Position numbers and translations under genes: made by a program
From: an uncultured Pelagibacteraceae bacterium
GTDB taxonomy: Bacteria; Pseudomonadota; Alphaproteobacteria; Pelagibacterales; Pelagibacteraceae
Length of the DNA: 64,000 nt
Assembly (NCBI GenBank): GCA_902634775.1
Contig: CACPLG010000007.1
Location: 1-64,000 of the forward strand
Direction of reading: 5' to 3'
Shown here: one piece after another, positions 1 through 9,140 of the stretch
Position numbering within the stretch: position 1 is the first letter of the stretch
Layout of the letters: each line of letters opens with the position of its first letter
Notes under the pieces: model-generated
Seen by the model: only the letters and a program-made list of their open reading frames with translations
Database searches by the model: none
What the model was told of the DNA's origin: nothing

Positions 1-1
1 T

Positions 2-319
2 ACTTATACTCAATGGTATTGGAAAACTGATCTTTTAAATTTAATGAATTTTTTAAGATTGAGAGCAGATAGTCATGCACAATATGAAATAAGAGCTTAT
101 GCTGATGCAATGCTTGATACTTTGAAAAGCTGGGTACCAATTACCTACGATGCCTTTTTAGATTATAGAGTTGGGGGAACTGAAGTTTCATCAAAAGGTA
201 AACATTTAATACAAAAATTAATTAAAGGGGACAAGATCGATATTGAAAGTTCAGGGTTATCTAAAAGAGAGTGGAATGAACTTATGGAGGCTTTTAATTT
301 AAAAGATAAATTGATTTAA
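2..319 (+). CDS. thyX: FAD-dependent thymidylate synthase ThyX, C-terminal part
   Basis: The reading frame is open from the first bases of the window, so the gene starts upstream and only the last ~105 codons are here. ThyX makes dTMP from dUMP using methylenetetrahydrofolate and FAD/NADPH. The segment LMNFLRLRADSHAQYEIR is the family's conserved C-terminal block, with the Arg and Gln residues that contact substrate. The 3' end overlaps the oppositely oriented mrp gene by 26 bases. Identification is firm; completeness of the gene cannot be judged. Confidence 0.93.
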   Translation, partial: TYTQWYWKTDLLNLMNFLRLRADSHAQYEIRAYADAMLDTLKSWVPITYDAFLDYRVGGTEVSSKGKHLIQKLIKGDKIDIESSGLSKREWNELMEAFNLKDKLI

Positions 320-1091
320 TTTTCGAAGCTAATTCCAAATAAATTTTAGAAACTTCATTTTCTGGATTACTCTCAACGATAGGAATTCCTTTGTCACCTT
401 GTTTACCAACTTCAGGATCAAGAGGTATCTCACATAAAAAATCTTTTTTAAATTCTTCCGCAGTTTTTTTAACTCCACCCTCTCCAAATATGTGGTATTT
501 TTTTCCGTCATCTCCCTTAAAAAAACTCATATTGTCAATTAAACCAATTATTTTTGTTCCAAGCTTATCAAACATTTTTATACCTCTCTTTACATCTTGT
601 AAGGCTATCTCTTGGGGCGTTGAAATTATTATCACTCCATCCATTTTTACTTCTTGAGTAAAAGTTAGTTGTGTATCGCCAGTTCCTGGCGGCATATCTA
701 CAATTATAAAATCTAAATCTTTCCATGCAACTTTTTGAGTAAATGTTTTAATTGCGCTGGTAACCATTGGTCCTCTCCAAATCATAGGGGTTTGTTCATC
801 AGTAAGAAATCCAATTGACATACATTGGATATCGTATTTTAAAATTGGAATTAATTTTTGACCATCGCTCTCTGGTTTATCTCCAATATCAAATAATTTT
901 GGCAAAGAAGGACCATAAATATCAGCATCCAGTAAACCAACTTTACATCCTTGTTTTTTTAAAGCTAAAGCAAGATTCGATGCAAAAGTAGATTTACCAA
1001 CACCACCTTTCGCGCTCGACACCGCTATTGTGAATTTGGTCCCAATTATTGGGTTTTTTGTAAAGGTTTTTGCTCTTGGCTTTTCAATCAT
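294..1091 (-). CDS. mrp: Mrp/ApbC/NBP35-family P-loop ATPase, short form
   Basis: A 265-residue MinD-like ATPase that in this family carries Fe-S clusters to apoproteins in the cytoplasm. The deviant Walker A is SSAKGGVGKST near residues 25-36; DADIYGPSLP and VDMPPGTGD follow. Typical bacterial Mrp proteins are about 360 residues, with an N-terminal DUF59/MIP18 domain before the ATPase. That domain is absent here. The cluster-binding CPxC segment is also missing: the equivalent stretch after NMSFF reads KGDDGKKYHIFG, with no cysteine. The ATPase assignment is secure; an Fe-S carrier role is inferred from the family and weakened by the missing cysteines. Confidence 0.9.
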   Translation of the reverse strand: MIEKPRAKTFTKNPIIGTKFTIAVSSAKGGVGKSTFASNLALALKKQGCKVGLLDADIYGPSLPKLFDIGDKPESDGQKLIPILKYDIQCMSIGFLTDEQTPMIWRGPMVTSAIKTFTQKVAWKDLDFIIVDMPPGTGDTQLTFTQEVKMDGVIIISTPQEIALQDVKRGIKMFDKLGTKIIGLIDNMSFFKGDDGKKYHIFGEGGVKKTAEEFKKDFLCEIPLDPEVGKQGDKGIPIVESNPENEVSKIYLELASKIKSIYLLN

Positions 1092-1138
1092 TGCTTCATT
1101 AAGTCCACTATTTCTACTAATGTTTTAACATACTTAAC

Positions 1139-1166
1139 TTGTTTTTCACATTAAAGACACTATATA
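1139..1166 (+). promoter_or_regulatory. Putative sigma70-type promoter for hflK
   Basis: TTGTTT at 1139-1144 and TATATA at 1161-1166 are separated by 16 bases. Transcription would start about 7 bases downstream, practically at the hflK ATG (1174). There is no Shine-Dalgarno sequence between, so the transcript may be leaderless. Read by eye only; AT-rich DNA produces chance matches. Confidence 0.4.
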
Positions 1167-1173
1167 CATTGTC

Positions 1174-2274
1174 ATGGTCGATGATTTTAGAGGTAGAGGC
1201 GGAAGTCCATGGGGATCACCCCCTGGAGGAGGTTCAGGAAATGGATCTGGTAGAAGAGGTCCAACTCCCCCGAACATAGATGAATTAATAAAAAATCTTC
1301 AAGATAAAATAAATAAATTTCTTCCCGGCGGAGCTTCAGGTGGAGGGAAACCAATTATTTTTGGTCTTACAATTTTAGTTATTGTATGGGCACTAAGTGG
1401 TCTTTACAGAGTTTTACCAGATGAACAAGGTGTAGTTTTAAGATTTGGTAAATTTGTTTCAACAACACAACCTGGCTTAAATTATCACATTCCTTTTCCA
1501 GTTGAGAGCGTTTTAACTCCAAAAGTAACAAAAGTTAATAGAATTGACATTGGTTTTAGATCGGAAAGAGATAGCGGTTTCACCTCTAGTGGAGTAGCCG
1601 ATGTGCCAGAGGAAAGCTTAATGCTTACTGGAGACGAAAACATTGTGAACATAGACTTTTCTGTTTTTTGGGTAATAAAAGATGCTGGAAACTTTTTATT
1701 TAAAATTCAAGATCCTGAAGGAACAGTTAAAGCTGCAGCAGAAACAGCAATGAGAGAAGTAATTGCTAGAAGTGACATTCAGCCAATTTTGACTGAAGGG
1801 AGATCACAAATAGAGATTGATGCAAGTGAAATTATTCAACAAATTTTAGATGAGTATCAGAGCGGAATACAAATAACTCAAGTTCAAACACAAAAGGCAG
1901 ACCCACCAGACCAAGTAATCGATGCGTTTAGAGATGTACAGGCTGCAAGAGCTGACATGGAAAGATCTAAAAACGAAGCTGAGGCTTACGCCAATGATGT
2001 AATCCCAAGAGCACGGGGTGAAGCTGAAAAAATCTTACAAGCTGCTGAAGCATATAAAAAAGAGGTTGTTGCAAAAGCAGAGGGTGAAGCAAGCAGATTT
2101 ACCGCAATTTTTAATGAGTACAAAAATGCAAAACAAGTTACACAAGAACGTATGTATCTTGAAACGATGGAAAAAGTTTTAGCGGATATAGATAAAGTAA
2201 TAATAGAGAAGAATGCAGGATCAGGAGTTGTTCCTTACTTGCCACTTCCAGAATTAAAAAAGAAAACAAATTAA
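1174..2274 (+). CDS. hflK: HflK, SPFH-domain membrane protease regulator
   Basis: HflK and HflC form a large membrane cage around the FtsH protease and modulate its access to substrates. The protein has a glycine/proline-rich cytoplasmic tail (residues 1-30), one transmembrane helix at about 61-79, then an SPFH/band-7 domain starting at LYRVLPDEQGVVLRFGK, and a long Ala/Glu-rich coiled coil (about 255-330). At 366 residues it is somewhat shorter than E. coli HflK (419). The stop codon directly abuts the hflC start. No ribosome binding site precedes the ATG. Confidence 0.95.
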   Translation: MVDDFRGRGGSPWGSPPGGGSGNGSGRRGPTPPNIDELIKNLQDKINKFLPGGASGGGKPIIFGLTILVIVWALSGLYRVLPDEQGVVLRFGKFVSTTQPGLNYHIPFPVESVLTPKVTKVNRIDIGFRSERDSGFTSSGVADVPEESLMLTGDENIVNIDFSVFWVIKDAGNFLFKIQDPEGTVKAAAETAMREVIARSDIQPILTEGRSQIEIDASEIIQQILDEYQSGIQITQVQTQKADPPDQVIDAFRDVQAARADMERSKNEAEAYANDVIPRARGEAEKILQAAEAYKKEVVAKAEGEASRFTAIFNEYKNAKQVTQERMYLETMEKVLADIDKVIIEKNAGSGVVPYLPLPELKKKTN

Positions 2275-3141
2275 ATGAAAAAAATTATACTTCCAATAAT
2301 TGGTGTTATAGCTTTGACAGCATTCTTTTCAATTTTTATTGTAAAAGAAATAAATCAAGCGATAGTACTTCAATTTGGTGATCCTAAAAGAATTTTACTG
2401 AAACCGGGTTTAAACTTTAAATTACCGTTTATACAAAACGTCGTATTTTTAGATAAAAGGATTTTAAATTTAGATGCTCCACCAGAGGAAGTTATTGCAT
2501 CAGATCAAAAAAGATTAATAGTTGATGCCTTTGCAAGATTCCAAATTGTTGATCCACTTAAATTTTATATCTCTGTTGGAAATGAAAGAGTAGCAAGATC
2601 TAGACTATCAACAATTATTAACTCAAGAATAAGAAGTGTTTTAGGTACTCAAGAACTACAAACTTTATTATCTGAAGATAGAAATAAACAAATGGCTCTT
2701 ATTCAAGAGGGAGTTAATAATGAGGCACAAAACTTTGGTATAAAAATAGTTGATGTAAGAATTAAAAGAGCAGACTTACCTCAGGCAAACAGTGATGCAA
2801 TTTATAGAAGAATGCAAACTGAAAGAGAGAGGGAAGCAAAAGAATTTAGAGCAAAAGGAGCAGAGATGGCTGTGACTATTACTTCTACAGCTGACAAAGA
2901 AGTTACAGTAATTCTTGCTGAAGCAGAAAAAAAATCAGAGATCATGAAAGGTGAAGGTGATGGTGAGCGTAATAAAATATTTGCAGACGCATTCGGACAA
3001 GATGCAGATTTTTTTGCATTTTATAGAGCAATGCAAGCTTATGAGAGAGCATTAATAGGCGGTGAAACTTCACTTATAATGTCACCTGATAGTGAATTTT
3101 TCAAATTCTTTGGAAACGTAAAAGCACAAATTAAACAATAG
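2275..3141 (+). CDS. hflC: HflC, SPFH-domain partner of HflK
   Basis: The second SPFH subunit of the HflKC complex. It has an N-terminal transmembrane helix (about residues 4-23), then IVLQFGDPKRI and the band-7 core, with an arginine- and glutamate-rich helix (MQTEREREAKEFRAKGAEMA) near residues 181-200, typical of HflC. At 288 residues it is compact compared with E. coli (334). It starts immediately after the hflK stop and is followed 4 bases later by a DUF2065 gene, as yjeT follows hflC in E. coli. Confidence 0.95.
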   Translation: MKKIILPIIGVIALTAFFSIFIVKEINQAIVLQFGDPKRILLKPGLNFKLPFIQNVVFLDKRILNLDAPPEEVIASDQKRLIVDAFARFQIVDPLKFYISVGNERVARSRLSTIINSRIRSVLGTQELQTLLSEDRNKQMALIQEGVNNEAQNFGIKIVDVRIKRADLPQANSDAIYRRMQTEREREAKEFRAKGAEMAVTITSTADKEVTVILAEAEKKSEIMKGEGDGERNKIFADAFGQDADFFAFYRAMQAYERALIGGETSLIMSPDSEFFKFFGNVKAQIKQ

Positions 3142-3145
3142 CATA

Positions 3146-3331
3146 ATGGACGACTTAATTGTCGCTTTAGGTTTATTTCTCTTTATAGAGGGAATTCTTT
3201 ATGCCTTATTTCCTTCAAAAATGAAAAGTATGTTAGAAAAATTAAAAATGATTAATGATAAACAATTAAGATCAGGTGGAATTATATTCGCTTTAATTGG
3301 TTTTTTTATAATCTGGTTTGTAAAAGGATAA
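3146..3331 (+). CDS. DUF2065 small membrane protein (YjeT-like)
   Basis: A 61-residue protein with two hydrophobic segments (about 3-22 and 43-59) flanking a basic linker. The pattern FxxxEGxxxxLFPxxxxxM followed by lRxxGxxxaxxG matches DUF2065. E. coli yjeT occupies the same place after hflC. The conserved neighbourhood suggests an accessory role near the HflKC-FtsH complex, but no function is established. The gene lies 4 bases after hflC and 5 before the protease gene. Confidence 0.85.
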   Translation: MDDLIVALGLFLFIEGILYALFPSKMKSMLEKLKMINDKQLRSGGIIFALIGFFIIWFVKG

Positions 3332-3336
3332 CGATA

Positions 3337-4734
3337 ATGATGGCTCTCAGATCAATATTTTCAATTATAATTTTTATATTATTCAGTCACTCAGCAATTT
3401 CACAAGAAAGACCCGCTTCATTCGCTGATTTAACTGAAAAGTTAATGCCAGCCGTTGTAAATATCTCAACATCTACAACTGTTGTTAAAAACGTAAATCC
3501 TTTCCCGTTTGAATTCCCACCAGGATCGCCTTTTGAAGACATGTTTAAAGAGTTTGGAACACCTCAAAAAAGAAAATCAAGCGCACTAGGCTCAGGCTTT
3601 ATAATTGATAAAAAAGGAATTGTTATTACTAACAACCACGTAATTCAAGGTGCAGAAGATATATTTATTAGAACAAATGAGAATAAAGAATATAAAGCAA
3701 AAATTTTAGGAACTGATCCTTTGTCTGATGTTGCAGTTTTACAAATTATTACTGATGATAAATTTGAAACAGTAAAATTTGGAAATTCAGATACTGCAAG
3801 AATTGGAGATTGGGTCATTGCAATTGGAAATCCATTTGGATTAGGTGGAACAGTGACAGCAGGAATAGTCTCAGCTAGAAATAGAAATATAGGTATGGCA
3901 CGCTATGAAGATTTTATACAGACAGATGCATCGATAAATTCTGGAAATTCCGGAGGTCCTTTATTTAATATGAAAGGAGAAGTGGTAGGAATTAATACTG
4001 CTATATTAGGTCAATCAGGATCTATTGGTATTGGATTTGCTATACCATCAAACAGTGCAAAATTAGTAATAGATCAGCTTTTAGAATTTGGTGAAACTAA
4101 AAGAGGTTGGCTAGGAGTAAGAATTCAAACAGTTACAAAAGAAATAGCAGACGTAGAAAAATTGAAAAAAGCACGAGGTGCATTAGTTGCAAGTGTTGCA
4201 CCGGGTAGTCCATCAGATAAGGCTGGTATAAAAGATGGCGATATAATTTTAGAGTTTGATGGTAAAAAGATAAATGAAATGCAAGAACTTCCATTAATTG
4301 TTGCACAAACGAAAGTTGGAAAAGTTGTAAATGTAAAAATTTGGAGAAACAAAAAAGAAATTACAAAAAAAATTACGTTAGGAAGATTGGAAACATCTGA
4401 GGACTTTAAGGCAGAAAAACCAACAAAACCTAAAACGACTTTCATAGACGGTTTAAAAATTGAAGTAAGAAAAATAACAAGAGATGACTTAGTAGAGAAA
4501 AAAATTCCACCAAACACAACTGGAGTGGTGATCACAAAGATAGATACAGAAAGTCCTATTAACTATCTTAAAGTTGGTGATTTAATAGTAGAAGCTCAAA
4601 AAAGAAATATTAAGAGCGCAACAGAACTGAATAGTTTAGTAAATGCAGCTCTAAAAACATCAAGTAAAACAATTTTAATAGCTGTAATTAATGATCAAAA
4701 TCAAAAAAGATATATAGGTGTCAAATTAAAATAA
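3337..4734 (+). CDS. degP: Periplasmic Do-type serine protease (DegP/DegQ/MucD)
   Basis: An HtrA-family protease and chaperone that degrades damaged envelope proteins. A signal peptide (about 1-22, ending SHSAISQ) is followed by a trypsin-like domain with the triad His101 (TNNHVIQG), Asp131 (DPLSDVAVL) and Ser205 (SGNSGGPL), then two PDZ domains (about 255-345 and 370-460). At 465 residues it is normal for a two-PDZ DegQ. ATG occurs twice at the start, so Met2 may be the true start. The gene ends one base before miaA. It follows hflKC, forming an envelope quality-control block; DegP versus DegQ cannot be separated by eye. Confidence 0.93.
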   Translation: MMALRSIFSIIIFILFSHSAISQERPASFADLTEKLMPAVVNISTSTTVVKNVNPFPFEFPPGSPFEDMFKEFGTPQKRKSSALGSGFIIDKKGIVITNNHVIQGAEDIFIRTNENKEYKAKILGTDPLSDVAVLQIITDDKFETVKFGNSDTARIGDWVIAIGNPFGLGGTVTAGIVSARNRNIGMARYEDFIQTDASINSGNSGGPLFNMKGEVVGINTAILGQSGSIGIGFAIPSNSAKLVIDQLLEFGETKRGWLGVRIQTVTKEIADVEKLKKARGALVASVAPGSPSDKAGIKDGDIILEFDGKKINEMQELPLIVAQTKVGKVVNVKIWRNKKEITKKITLGRLETSEDFKAEKPTKPKTTFIDGLKIEVRKITRDDLVEKKIPPNTTGVVITKIDTESPINYLKVGDLIVEAQKRNIKSATELNSLVNAALKTSSKTILIAVINDQNQKRYIGVKLK

Positions 4735-4735
4735 C

Positions 4736-5647
4736 ATGGACTACAAGTCCAAAATCATTCTTATTGCTGGTCCCACAGCTTCTGGAAAATCAAAAATAGC
4801 AATTAATTTAGCAAAAAAAATTAACGGAGAAATTATTAACGCCGATAGCATGCAAGTATACAAACAACTTAAAATTCTTACAGCAAGACCTTCAGAAAAA
4901 GATCAAAAAACTATTAAACACCATTTATTTGGCATCATTGATGTGCGGAAAAGATTTTCGACTGGCCAATGGCTTAAAAAGTGTATCAAAATAATTAATC
5001 AAATTAGAAAAAAGAATAAAACTCCAATTATTGTTGGCGGAACTGGCCTTTATTTTAAAGCTTTAGTGGATGGGCTAGTAAGCATTCCAAAGTTCAAATC
5101 TTCAGAAAAAAACAAGATACTCAAGCTTCACAACAAAATAGGCCAAAAGCAATTTTATAAAAAATTAGTCAAATTAGATCCTGTCTCTAAAAAATTTATT
5201 AATTCAAATGATGTTAATAGATCAATTCGAGCATACGAAGTTAAAAAGCTTACAAAAAAATCATTATACAAATGGTTTAAAGAAACAAAGACCTTTTTCG
5301 ACAAGAATGAGTTTGTGATGACTTATGTGGATTATCCAAGAGAGAAATTAATAAAGAATATCAAAAAAAGAATTGATAAGATGTTTGATTTAGGAGCCAT
5401 AAAAGAAGTTAAGAAATTCAATCTCATTAAAATTAATAAACTGAATAGCGTTAATCATGTGATTGGTATTAAAGAGATTAACTCTTATTTAAGTAAAAAA
5501 GCTGAATTGAACGATATTAAGGAACAGATATTAATAAAAACTAGACAATACGCCAAAAGACAGAGCACTTGGTCTCGAGGTCATATGATTAATTGGCACA
5601 AAATTGATCCAAAATCAAAAAATCCATTCAAAAAAATTTTAAAATAA
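4736..5647 (+). CDS. miaA: tRNA dimethylallyltransferase MiaA
   Basis: MiaA transfers a dimethylallyl group to A37 of tRNAs reading UNN codons. The P-loop GPTASGKS lies at residues 12-19, NADSMQVYKQL binds substrate, and IVGGTGLYFKAL and a C-terminal TRQYAKRQSTW motif are family signatures. The 303-residue length is typical. It begins one base after the protease stop. In E. coli miaA, hfq, hflX, hflK, hflC and yjeT form one cluster; here miaA sits on the other side of hflKC and no hfq or hflX lies between. Confidence 0.96.
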   Translation: MDYKSKIILIAGPTASGKSKIAINLAKKINGEIINADSMQVYKQLKILTARPSEKDQKTIKHHLFGIIDVRKRFSTGQWLKKCIKIINQIRKKNKTPIIVGGTGLYFKALVDGLVSIPKFKSSEKNKILKLHNKIGQKQFYKKLVKLDPVSKKFINSNDVNRSIRAYEVKKLTKKSLYKWFKETKTFFDKNEFVMTYVDYPREKLIKNIKKRIDKMFDLGAIKEVKKFNLIKINKLNSVNHVIGIKEINSYLSKKAELNDIKEQILIKTRQYAKRQSTWSRGHMINWHKIDPKSKNPFKKILK

Positions 5648-5660
5648 TTTCTGCTAAAAC

Positions 5661-5696
5661 TTGACCAATTAGCTCAACTTCAGCTAGATTGGTCAA
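5661..5696 (+). promoter_or_regulatory. Hairpin ending exactly at the ilvB start codon
   Basis: TTGACCAAT (5661-5669) pairs perfectly with ATTGGTCAA (5688-5696), and TAGCT (5670-5674) with AGCTA (5682-5686), leaving one bulged G (5687) and the 7-base loop CAACTTC. This gives 14 base pairs, the last ending at the base before the ilvB ATG (5697). There is no T-run after it and no Shine-Dalgarno outside it. It could control ilvB translation, act as an attenuator, or protect the miaA 3' end. The DNA could also be an operator, since it is palindromic. Confidence 0.6.
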
Positions 5697-7463
5697 ATGT
5701 CTAAATTATATTCAGGTGCAGAAATTGTTTTTAAATGTCTTGAGGATCAAGATGTTGAATATATATTTGGCTATCCTGGCGGTGCTGTTCTTCCGATTTA
5801 TGATGAATTAAAAAATCACGAGAGCATAAAACATATTTTAGTAAGACATGAACAAGGTGCAGGACATGCAGCAGAAGGATACGCAAGATCCTCGGGTAAG
5901 CCTGGTGTAGTTTTGGTTACCTCTGGTCCAGGAGCAACAAATGCTGTCACCGCTTTGACAGATGCATACATGGACTCTATACCGTTAGTTTGTATATCTG
6001 GACAAGTTCCAACACATTTAATTGGAACAGATGCATTTCAGGAATGCGATACAACAGGAATAACAAGACCATGTACAAAACATAATTGGCTTGTAAAGGA
6101 TGTAAAAGATTTATCTAAAATTATACATAAAGCTTTTGAAGTTGCAACAACTGGAAGACCAGGACCTGTTTTAGTTGATATACCAAAAGATATTCAGTTT
6201 CAAAAAACGAAATACGTTAATTCAATCAAAACAAAAAAATTAAATGGCAAAATTCATAATAAATTTAATCAAAGTGAAATTGATCAACTTGTAAAGTTAA
6301 TGATTAATTCATCTAGACCAATACTATATACTGGCGGAGGTGTAATTAATTCTGGACCAAAAGCTAGCGAGTTATTAAGAGAATTAGTATCACTTACAGG
6401 TTTTCCAATAACTTCTACTTTACAGGGATTAGGATCATATCCTGGTGATGATAATCAATTTTTAGGAATGCTTGGTATGCATGGAACTTATGAAGCAAAC
6501 AATGCAATGCATGATTGTGATTTGATGATTAACATTGGTGCAAGGTTTGATGATAGAATAACTGGAAAGATAGATGAGTTTTCACCAAAATCTAAAAAAG
6601 TTCATATAGATATTGATCCATCATCTATCAATAAAAATGTAAAGGTTGATTTACCAATTGTCGGTGATGTTTCTGAGGTGATGCTTTCGGTAATAAAGAC
6701 CCTAAAGAAAAAGAATCCAAATTTTGCAAGTTCTAATAAAGAAAAAACCTCAAAATGGTGGGAGAAAATTTCTGAATGGAGATCGGTCAACTCTCTTAAT
6801 TTTATTAACAGTGATAAAACTATAAAACCACAACATGCTATTCAAAGATTGTATGAACTTACAAAAGATAAAGATACTTATATAACTACAGAAGTAGGCC
6901 AACATCAAATGTGGGCAGCGCAACATTATAAATTTAATAAACCAAACAGGTGGATGACGTCTGGGGGTTTGGGAACAATGGGATACGGTTTGCCCGCAGC
7001 AGTTGGCGTTCAAATTGCACATCCTGATAAATTAGTGGTTGATATAGCAGGAGAGGCCTCTGTGTTAATGACAATACAAGAAATGTCTACAGCAGTTCAA
7101 TATAATTTACCTATTAAAATTTTTATTTTAAACAACGAGTATATGGGAATGGTAAGGCAATGGCAGGAACTTCTTCACGAAAAAAATTATTCAGAAAGTT
7201 ACACTGCAGCGCTTCCAGATTTTGTAAAACTAGCCGAAGCTTATGGATGTGTCGGTATAAGGGCTAAAACTCCTGATGAACTTGATGAAAAAATTAAAGA
7301 AATGATAAACGTAAACAAACCCGTTATTTTTGATTGTCTAGTTGACAAAGAAGAAAATTGTTTTCCAATGATACCATCTGGTAAACCACATAACCAAATG
7401 TTGTTAGGTCCAAATGATCAAGAAGAAAATAAGATTACTGGAAAAGGAAAAACGTTAGTTTAA
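5697..7463 (+). CDS. ilvB: Acetolactate synthase, large catalytic subunit
   Basis: The ThDP-dependent enzyme condenses pyruvate with pyruvate or 2-oxobutyrate, the first common step to valine, leucine and isoleucine. The N-terminal domain has FGYPGGAVLPIYDEL and the catalytic Glu52 in RHEQGAGHAAEGYA. The C-terminal ThDP/Mg site ends in LNNEYMGMVRQWQ. The usual GDG at the start of that motif reads Gly452-Glu453-Ala454, so the metal-binding Asp is Glu. At 588 residues the length is normal. The start MSKLYSGAE matches other family N-termini, so the adjacent upstream hairpin is real leader. It overlaps ilvH by one base (TAATG). Confidence 0.95.
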   Translation: MSKLYSGAEIVFKCLEDQDVEYIFGYPGGAVLPIYDELKNHESIKHILVRHEQGAGHAAEGYARSSGKPGVVLVTSGPGATNAVTALTDAYMDSIPLVCISGQVPTHLIGTDAFQECDTTGITRPCTKHNWLVKDVKDLSKIIHKAFEVATTGRPGPVLVDIPKDIQFQKTKYVNSIKTKKLNGKIHNKFNQSEIDQLVKLMINSSRPILYTGGGVINSGPKASELLRELVSLTGFPITSTLQGLGSYPGDDNQFLGMLGMHGTYEANNAMHDCDLMINIGARFDDRITGKIDEFSPKSKKVHIDIDPSSINKNVKVDLPIVGDVSEVMLSVIKTLKKKNPNFASSNKEKTSKWWEKISEWRSVNSLNFINSDKTIKPQHAIQRLYELTKDKDTYITTEVGQHQMWAAQHYKFNKPNRWMTSGGLGTMGYGLPAAVGVQIAHPDKLVVDIAGEASVLMTIQEMSTAVQYNLPIKIFILNNEYMGMVRQWQELLHEKNYSESYTAALPDFVKLAEAYGCVGIRAKTPDELDEKIKEMINVNKPVIFDCLVDKEENCFPMIPSGKPHNQMLLGPNDQEENKITGKGKTLV

Positions 7464-8011
7464 TGTCGAAACCTAAATCAGCTTACAGCATCCCTGGAAA
7501 AAAACAAAAAAATGATACACATGTTATTGTTGTTTGGGTCGATAATGAGGCAGGTGTTTTAGCAAGAGTTGTAGGTTTATTTTCTGGAAGAGGGTACAAT
7601 ATCGAGTCTTTAGCAGTTGCTGAAGTAGATCCAAAATTAAATATTTCAAGAATTACGATAGTTACAACAGGTACACCACAGGTAATAGAACAGATTAAAC
7701 TACAATTAGGAAAATTAGTACCTGTTCATAAAGTTGCTGATTTTATGAGAGGTGATAAAAAAATCATTTTTAAAGAAATGGCTTTGCTTAAGATTGTTGG
7801 AAACAACATAAAAAGAAAGAAAGCTATTAAGTTTTGCAAAAAATTTAATCCTGTTGTATTAGATAAAACAAATAAATCAGTAGTTATTCAAATAACTGCT
7901 TTAAGAAGAGAGATAGATACTATAATGAATGATCTTAAAAAAACTGGTTTAGTGAGTGTTTCAAGAACCGGTGCTGTTGCAATGACTAGAGGAGCCGAAA
8001 TTTTTAAATAA
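7463..8011 (+). CDS. ilvH: Acetolactate synthase, small regulatory subunit
   Basis: The regulatory subunit activates the catalytic subunit and gives valine feedback control. An ACT domain occupies residues about 19-95 (VVWVDNEAGVLARVVGLFSGRGYNIESLAVAEVD), followed by the family's C-terminal half with the LLKI and RTGAVAMTRG segments. At 182 residues it is a standard IlvH/IlvN of the longer type. An N-terminal extension of about 18 polar residues precedes the ACT domain. Its ATG overlaps the ilvB stop by one base, implying coupled translation. Confidence 0.95.
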   Translation: MSKPKSAYSIPGKKQKNDTHVIVVWVDNEAGVLARVVGLFSGRGYNIESLAVAEVDPKLNISRITIVTTGTPQVIEQIKLQLGKLVPVHKVADFMRGDKKIIFKEMALLKIVGNNIKRKKAIKFCKKFNPVVLDKTNKSVVIQITALRREIDTIMNDLKKTGLVSVSRTGAVAMTRGAEIFK

Positions 8012-9049
<1,038 letters not shown>

Positions 9050-9088
9050 AAAAAAATCATTATTTTTTAAAATTGAGAACTCTTTAAT

Positions 9089-9116
9089 TTGCAATCTATG
9101 CTAGAGAATGTATTAT
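9089..9116 (+). promoter_or_regulatory. Putative sigma70-type promoter for leuA
   Basis: TTGCAA at 9089-9094 and TATTAT at 9111-9116 have a 16-base spacer, within the 91-base gap between ilvC and leuA. The predicted start near 9123 would leave a leader of about 18 bases before the leuA ATG (9141). Inverted arms ATTGAGA (9072-9078) and TCTCAAT (9116-9122) flank it and could bind a regulator. By-eye prediction only. Confidence 0.4.
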
Positions 9117-9140
9117 CTCAATAATTAAAATTGCTATTTT

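Noticed and set aside
5661-5696. Simple Rho-independent terminator of miaA
   Set aside because: The stem is strong but no T-run follows on either strand; the ilvB ATG comes directly after it, so I kept it as a regulatory hairpin.
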